The position numbers and the translations under genes were made by a program. The notes under the pieces are model-generated. The model did not search any database, had not been told where the DNA came from, and worked only from the letters and a program-made list of their open reading frames with translations. Of a DNA stretch of 64,000 nucleotides, positions 59,155-64,000 are shown piece after piece (the first letter of the stretch is position 1; each line of letters begins with the position of its first letter). The stretch comes from Limnobacter sp. (GTDB taxonomy: Bacteria > Pseudomonadota > Gammaproteobacteria > Burkholderiales > Burkholderiaceae_B): contig JARWZZ010000009.1 of NCBI GenBank assembly GCA_029866125.1, positions 1-64,000 of the forward strand, in the 5' to 3' direction.

Positions 59155-60066
59155 TCACTGATTCCTACTCAACACCCTCAACGCAATCCCCGCCGCAGCA
59201 GTGCGGTTTTCAACACCCAGTTTGGGAAACACCTGCTCCAAGTGTTTGTTCACTGTACGTGGGCTCATTGCCAAAATTTCGGCCACCTCCCGATTGGTTT
59301 TGCCATTGGCAATCCAGTACAACACTTCGGCCTCACGGTCGGTTAAATTCAGTTGCTCTTTCAGCAGTGGGGCATCCATGGTTTTGTGGCCATCAATCAG
59401 CCTGAACAGTCGGTGGCCATTGGGTTCGCTGCCCACCAAGCGGATAAACAGGGGGTAGCCCAAGCCGCGTAGGGACAATTGGCTGTTTGAATCCGGTTCC
59501 TGCGACATCCATGTCCGCAATTGCTGGGACAAAATTTGGTTTTGCCAATCCTCGGTGGCATTGGCGTTGGCCAGTAAGTCGTAGGTTTGGGGGGTGGCCC
59601 ACAGCACTTGCCCCAAAGCGTTGGCTGTTAAAAGGTGCTGGCCTGCGTGGTCCAATGCAGAATACGCGCTGTGAGTTAAACGCGCATTGGCTAGGTGCAC
59701 TTTCATGCGGGCAATCAGCTCGTTGGGTTTGACGGGTTTAATCAAGTAGTCCACGCCGCCTACTTCAAGGCCGCGCACTATGTCTTCGGTGTCGGTCAGG
59801 CCGGTCATAAAAATAACCGGGATGCTCGCCAATGCGGGGTTGGCTTTCAGCAATCGGCAGGCTTCAAAGCCATCCATTTGCGGCATCAGGGCGTCCATCA
59901 AAATCAAGTCGGGGCGAATGCGTTGGGCAATGGTCAGCGCCTGTTTGCCTTCCAGCGCAACCAGCACATCCATGCCCGCATTTTCCAGCGTATCGTTGAT
60001 CATGCTGAGGGAGTCGGCCGAGTCGTCCACCACCAGCACCACGTCGCGGCGTTGTTTGCTCATCAT
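59155..60066 (-). CDS. Response regulator, REC plus LuxR-type HTH
   Basis: VLVVDDSADSLSMINDTL, LMDALMPQMDG; LTDREAEVLYWIANGKTNREVAEILAMSPRTVNKHLEQVFPKLGV. Confidence 0.92.
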   Translation of the reverse strand: MMSKQRRDVVLVVDDSADSLSMINDTLENAGMDVLVALEGKQALTIAQRIRPDLILMDALMPQMDGFEACRLLKANPALASIPVIFMTGLTDTEDIVRGLEVGGVDYLIKPVKPNELIARMKVHLANARLTHSAYSALDHAGQHLLTANALGQVLWATPQTYDLLANANATEDWQNQILSQQLRTWMSQEPDSNSQLSLRGLGYPLFIRLVGSEPNGHRLFRLIDGHKTMDAPLLKEQLNLTDREAEVLYWIANGKTNREVAEILAMSPRTVNKHLEQVFPKLGVENRTAAAGIALRVLSRNQ

Positions 60067-63000
60067 CGAGGAACCTCAGCCAGCAATTGGCTCATGCGCT
60101 CGAACTGGCACATGCGCGTTAAGTCCTGCAAATGGGTCAAGGTGGGCTTTGGCATGTCGGGTAAGTGTTCCAATTGTTCTAGAACAAGCAGCACACCCTT
60201 GCGGTAACCCATTTCAGCATTCACCTGCAACTCAGCCAGCAGGGCCGTTTTGGGGAAGCTCAATTTTTCATGAAAGGGCAAGTTGGGGCTCAGCCTGTGC
60301 GCCTCTGCGTCATTCTTGGGCAGGTATTCCCACTCCAAATCCAAGTGCACGCCAATGGTTTGCAGCAGCTTTTGGTTGTTAATGGGTTTAATCAAATATT
60401 CGCTGAACAAAAACTTGTCCTCATCCTGCCGGTGTTGTTCATTCAAATCAGCGGATAGCATAAGCACGGGCTGCGTGTACCCGGTTTTGCGCAAGTGGCG
60501 CACCAAGCTCAAACCATCCATCACTGGCATGGCCACATCCAGAATAAAAAGGTCAATGTTCTGAACTTCGCTTATGGACTCCAAAAGCTGCACACAGGCC
60601 TGCCCATTGTTGGCCTCCAACACCTGAAAGCCCAAAGGCACCAATAGGTCGGACAAAAAGCCGCGCAACACGGGGTCGTCATCCACCAAGCAAACCGTAC
60701 GCCTTGGGCCTTGGTAGCCCTTGATAAGCAGGGGCTCCTCAGGCAGGGCTTTGGGGCTTTGCACCCACGGCAACATCAGGGTGACAGTAAATGTACTGCC
60801 CTGCCCCACTTCGCTTTGCAGCTTCAGGTTACCGCCCATTACATCAGTCAGCAAACGCACAATCGTCAAACCCAAACCCGTGCCGGGTAGGTTCATGGTG
60901 TCTTGATTGCGAATGCGTTCAAAGGGCTGAAAAATCCGTTCTTGGTCATCGACTGAAATGCCAGGCCCTGTGTCTTGCACCTTGAATTCTGCCACTTGGT
61001 TGCGATAGCGTATTTGCAAAACCACCCCGCCTTCGCGGGTGTACTTCACCGCATTGGACAACACATTAATCAATATTTGCCGCAAACGTTTTTCATCGGT
61101 AGAAACCATGGTGGGCAAAGGGTCAAGCACCTCACACACAAAACGAATGCCCTTTTGCGAGGCTTGCAAGCCAAAAAGGGTGTTCATCTCAGCAATAAAA
61201 TCCGGCAGGTTTACTTGGCTTTTGTTCAGGCCCAGCCGCCCTGCTTCAATTTTTGAAATATCAAGCAAACCTTCAATCAAATCCGTCAAATACTGGCCAC
61301 TACGTTGAATGGTGTTCAGCCCGTCCCGGTGTGAAGGCGGTGTAACAGGGTTTTCAGCCAACAACTGCGCGTACCCCAAAATAGATTGCAGCGGCGTGCG
61401 CAACTCATGGCTAATGCCGCTGAGGTAACGGCTTTTGGCATCATTGGCACGTTCAGCCAACTCTTTGGCTTGTTGCAGCGCAAAGTCAGTCAGCTTGTGG
61501 GCTTCAATTTCTCGCACCAGTTTGCGGGTTTGACGGTTGGATTCTGTTTGCGCCACCAAGCGGCTTTCATGCGCCAGCAAAAATAGCCAAGCCACCACAC
61601 CCGATACAATCAGCAAAATAAAATACATCATCACCATGGCTTGGCTCAATAGGTGAGCCTCGGCCTGCGTGTCGGTTTGCAATTGGCGGTATACCACCGA
61701 CACCAGTGCCGCGTTCAGCATGCCCATCAACGCCCACAAACCCAAAAAGCGGCCAAAGCGTGAATTGATTCGTTTCACCCACCGGTGCGGGAACAGCAGA
61801 TGCATCAACGCAAGGGCTTGGTCTGACAGGCGGGCTTTGGGTTTGCAACTGTCCAGGCAACGAACATCCAGCGAGCAACACAGGGAGCAAATTGCACTTT
61901 CATACGCGGAGCAATGGCTCATGTCCGGGGATTCAAATTCGTTCTCGCAAATCACACACTTGTGAATCGATGTTTTGAAGCCGTACACATTGCGCTCTAC
62001 ACGCACGGGAATCATTTCAATGGATTGCCGGGCCAGGTAAAAACGGCTTTTGGTTAAAATGGCAATTGCAGGCACACTCACAAAGCACACCGCAAGGCTG
62101 ACGAAATGCGAAAGCTGCGCTGTTACTTCGCCAAACACCCCCAAATAACACAGCAAGCCCATGCTGGAGGCCAGAATCATCGACCCCACACCCACCGGGT
62201 TGATGTCATACAAATGCGCCCGCTTAAACTCCACGAATGATGGGCTTAAACCCAAAGGTTTGTTGATCAATAAGTCAGCCGCCAGTGAACCCAACCAACT
62301 CACAGCCACAATGGCAAAAACGCCTAGAATGGCCTCCAGCGCCTGATAAATGCCTAACTCCATCAGGATCAAAGCAAGCGTGACATTGAACACCAGCCAC
62401 ACCACGCGGCCGGGGTGGCTGTGCGTTACCCTCGAGAAAAAATTAGACCATGCAATGGACCCTGCATAGGCATTGGTGACATTGATTTTCATTTGCGACA
62501 CAATCACCATCAACCCGGCCAGCACCAGCGACACGGAAGGTGATTCTGTCAGGTAGGTGAACACCCGTTGGTACATGCGGGTGGGGTCGCTGGCCTCCAA
62601 TACGCTTGCGCCGGAAGTCACCGCAAGGTAAGCCAAGAAAGAGCCCAGCAGCATTTTAATCATGCCAATGAACACCCAGCCCGGCCCAGCCAACACCAGC
62701 CAAGTCCACCACTCTTTGCTGTTTTTGGCGTTTTTTTCGGGCAAGAAGCGCAGGTAATCCACCTGCTCGCCAATTTGGGCCACCATGGCAAACAACACAG
62801 ATGCAGCAGCACCAAACAGCAAAATATCAAAGCCGCCTTGCTGGGCTGCATCGGGCTTAAATTCAGTCCAAGCACCCACCTGCGGAAACTCATAAGCCAC
62901 CACCACAACAAGGGCGGTGCATTGCAAAACAATCCAAATACCCTGTGTGCCCACCTGAAATTTGCTGATGGCGGTGATGCCGTGCGTCACAATTGGAATC

Positions 63001-63491
63001 ACCGCCACGGCGCACAAAAAATAGCCCAATGCCAGTGGGATGTTAAAAAGCAGGTTCAAGGCCGATGCAAGAATGGCGGCCTCAATCGCGAAAAATAGAA
63101 AGGTAAACGACGCGTAAATCAGCGAGGTGACGGTTGAGCCCATGTAGCCAAACCCCGCACCACGGGTGAGTAAATCAATGTCCAAACCGTGTTTGGCAGA
63201 GTGGTACGCAATTGGAAAACCGATGATGAAAAACAGCGTACACACCACCAGCATGGCGGCCACGGTGTTGTAAAAACCATAGCTAAGCGTAACCGCTGCG
63301 GCAATGCCCTCTAAGGCCAAAAAGGCAGTGGCACCCAAGGCTGTTTTACCCACACGGGAAATGGGCATGTGGCGGGCTTTGCCTGCGGTAAAACGCAGGG
63401 CGTAGTCTTCCATGGTTTGGTCGGCCACCCACTTGTTGTAGTGGCGGCGAACCTTAAATACGCGCTGTGAAGCTGTCATGACATAAGCCAA
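60063..63491 (-). CDS. NCS1-family transporter-like / histidine kinase / REC fusion (hybrid sensor kinase)
   Basis: N-terminal ~470-aa multi-TM NCS1-like region; Cys-rich linker; H-box ISHELRTPLQSILGYAQ; N/G boxes; REC LFILDVAMPVMDG. Confidence 0.85.
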   Translation of the reverse strand: MAYVMTASQRVFKVRRHYNKWVADQTMEDYALRFTAGKARHMPISRVGKTALGATAFLALEGIAAAVTLSYGFYNTVAAMLVVCTLFFIIGFPIAYHSAKHGLDIDLLTRGAGFGYMGSTVTSLIYASFTFLFFAIEAAILASALNLLFNIPLALGYFLCAVAVIPIVTHGITAISKFQVGTQGIWIVLQCTALVVVVAYEFPQVGAWTEFKPDAAQQGGFDILLFGAAASVLFAMVAQIGEQVDYLRFLPEKNAKNSKEWWTWLVLAGPGWVFIGMIKMLLGSFLAYLAVTSGASVLEASDPTRMYQRVFTYLTESPSVSLVLAGLMVIVSQMKINVTNAYAGSIAWSNFFSRVTHSHPGRVVWLVFNVTLALILMELGIYQALEAILGVFAIVAVSWLGSLAADLLINKPLGLSPSFVEFKRAHLYDINPVGVGSMILASSMGLLCYLGVFGEVTAQLSHFVSLAVCFVSVPAIAILTKSRFYLARQSIEMIPVRVERNVYGFKTSIHKCVICENEFESPDMSHCSAYESAICSLCCSLDVRCLDSCKPKARLSDQALALMHLLFPHRWVKRINSRFGRFLGLWALMGMLNAALVSVVYRQLQTDTQAEAHLLSQAMVMMYFILLIVSGVVAWLFLLAHESRLVAQTESNRQTRKLVREIEAHKLTDFALQQAKELAERANDAKSRYLSGISHELRTPLQSILGYAQLLAENPVTPPSHRDGLNTIQRSGQYLTDLIEGLLDISKIEAGRLGLNKSQVNLPDFIAEMNTLFGLQASQKGIRFVCEVLDPLPTMVSTDEKRLRQILINVLSNAVKYTREGGVVLQIRYRNQVAEFKVQDTGPGISVDDQERIFQPFERIRNQDTMNLPGTGLGLTIVRLLTDVMGGNLKLQSEVGQGSTFTVTLMLPWVQSPKALPEEPLLIKGYQGPRRTVCLVDDDPVLRGFLSDLLVPLGFQVLEANNGQACVQLLESISEVQNIDLFILDVAMPVMDGLSLVRHLRKTGYTQPVLMLSADLNEQHRQDEDKFLFSEYLIKPINNQKLLQTIGVHLDLEWEYLPKNDAEAHRLSPNLPFHEKLSFPKTALLAELQVNAEMGYRKGVLLVLEQLEHLPDMPKPTLTHLQDLTRMCQFERMSQLLAEVPR

Positions 63492-63553
63492 TGCACCAGT
63501 GTGGGGCCAATTGGCTTTACTGATGCACGGACTATGCCAAGGGTAGTTGAAAC

Positions 63554-64000
63554 CTACCTAGCTAACACCTTATTTGCAGCGGGTGCCAAGGTTGATTTTC
63601 TGGGGCTTGATGAGGGGTTGATGCCCATGCCATGCACACTGACGGGGTCAATCTGATTCCGAAAACGTGGGGTAGGCAAGCGGGTTGCTTCGTCTTTTGC
63701 AAAACTAACCAATTGCATACCCAGCACATCCGGCGCGTTTTCTACGGTCTTGTTTTGCCACCAGCATTCAAACAGGGCCTTGTTGGCATCCAATTGCACA
63801 ATGCCGTAGCCATGCTCAACCCATTCCATGAATTGAACATGCTTGTTGCCTGCCAAAGTGGCTGTTTCAATCGCCCGGGTTGCAGCCACTTGCAAGGGGA
63901 ATGGCAAGCCGGGGGCCGCATTGGCCACCAACTCGTCCGCACCGCCTCGACCCATGGATGATGGAGCAAACTCGACCGCGGCAGACAATGAACGGGCATT
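63554..64000 (-). CDS. C-terminal part of a larger protein, possibly PhoD-type alkaline phosphatase; runs off the window
   Basis: AAVEFAPSSMGRGG...HVQFMEWVEHGYGIVQLDANKALFECWW. Confidence 0.4.
   Translation of the reverse strand, partial: NARSLSAAVEFAPSSMGRGGADELVANAAPGLPFPLQVAATRAIETATLAGNKHVQFMEWVEHGYGIVQLDANKALFECWWQNKTVENAPDVLGMQLVSFAKDEATRLPTPRFRNQIDPVSVHGMGINPSSSPRKSTLAPAANKVLAR

Overview
The window looks like a betaproteobacterial (Burkholderiales-type) chromosome segment. From left to right it carries: (1) a branched-chain-amino-acid-type (HAAT) ABC importer, a LysR regulator and a complete benzoate -> catechol -> beta-ketoadipate cluster (catBCA-benABCD-iclR-pcaIJFD); (2) housekeeping and nitrogen genes, including a porin, a subtilase, amtB with a strong sigma54-type promoter, gdhA and an alkylsulfatase; (3) a PIN/RHH toxin-antitoxin-like pair and an IorAB-type molybdo-hydroxylase; (4) a membrane-lipid region: class III aminotransferase / PS decarboxylase, and a PlcP-Agt-Ugd-like lipid-remodelling module preceded by a Pho-box-like sequence; (5) a full urea uptake and urease cluster (urtABCDE-ureDABCEFG-ureJ); (6) a ~4.5 kb accessory island; (7) a response regulator and an NCS1-transporter/histidine-kinase fusion. 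The main discovery candidate is the island at ~54.6-59.15 kb. It is an array of minus-strand gene cassettes separated by four attC-like recombination sites, with no integron integrase in the window (CALIN-like). It carries a TIR-domain, defence-like gene and three orphan genes, and is flanked by a RelE/HigA-type module and a truncated brnT plus intact brnA. All calls come from reading the sequence and the supplied ORF track; no database search was run.
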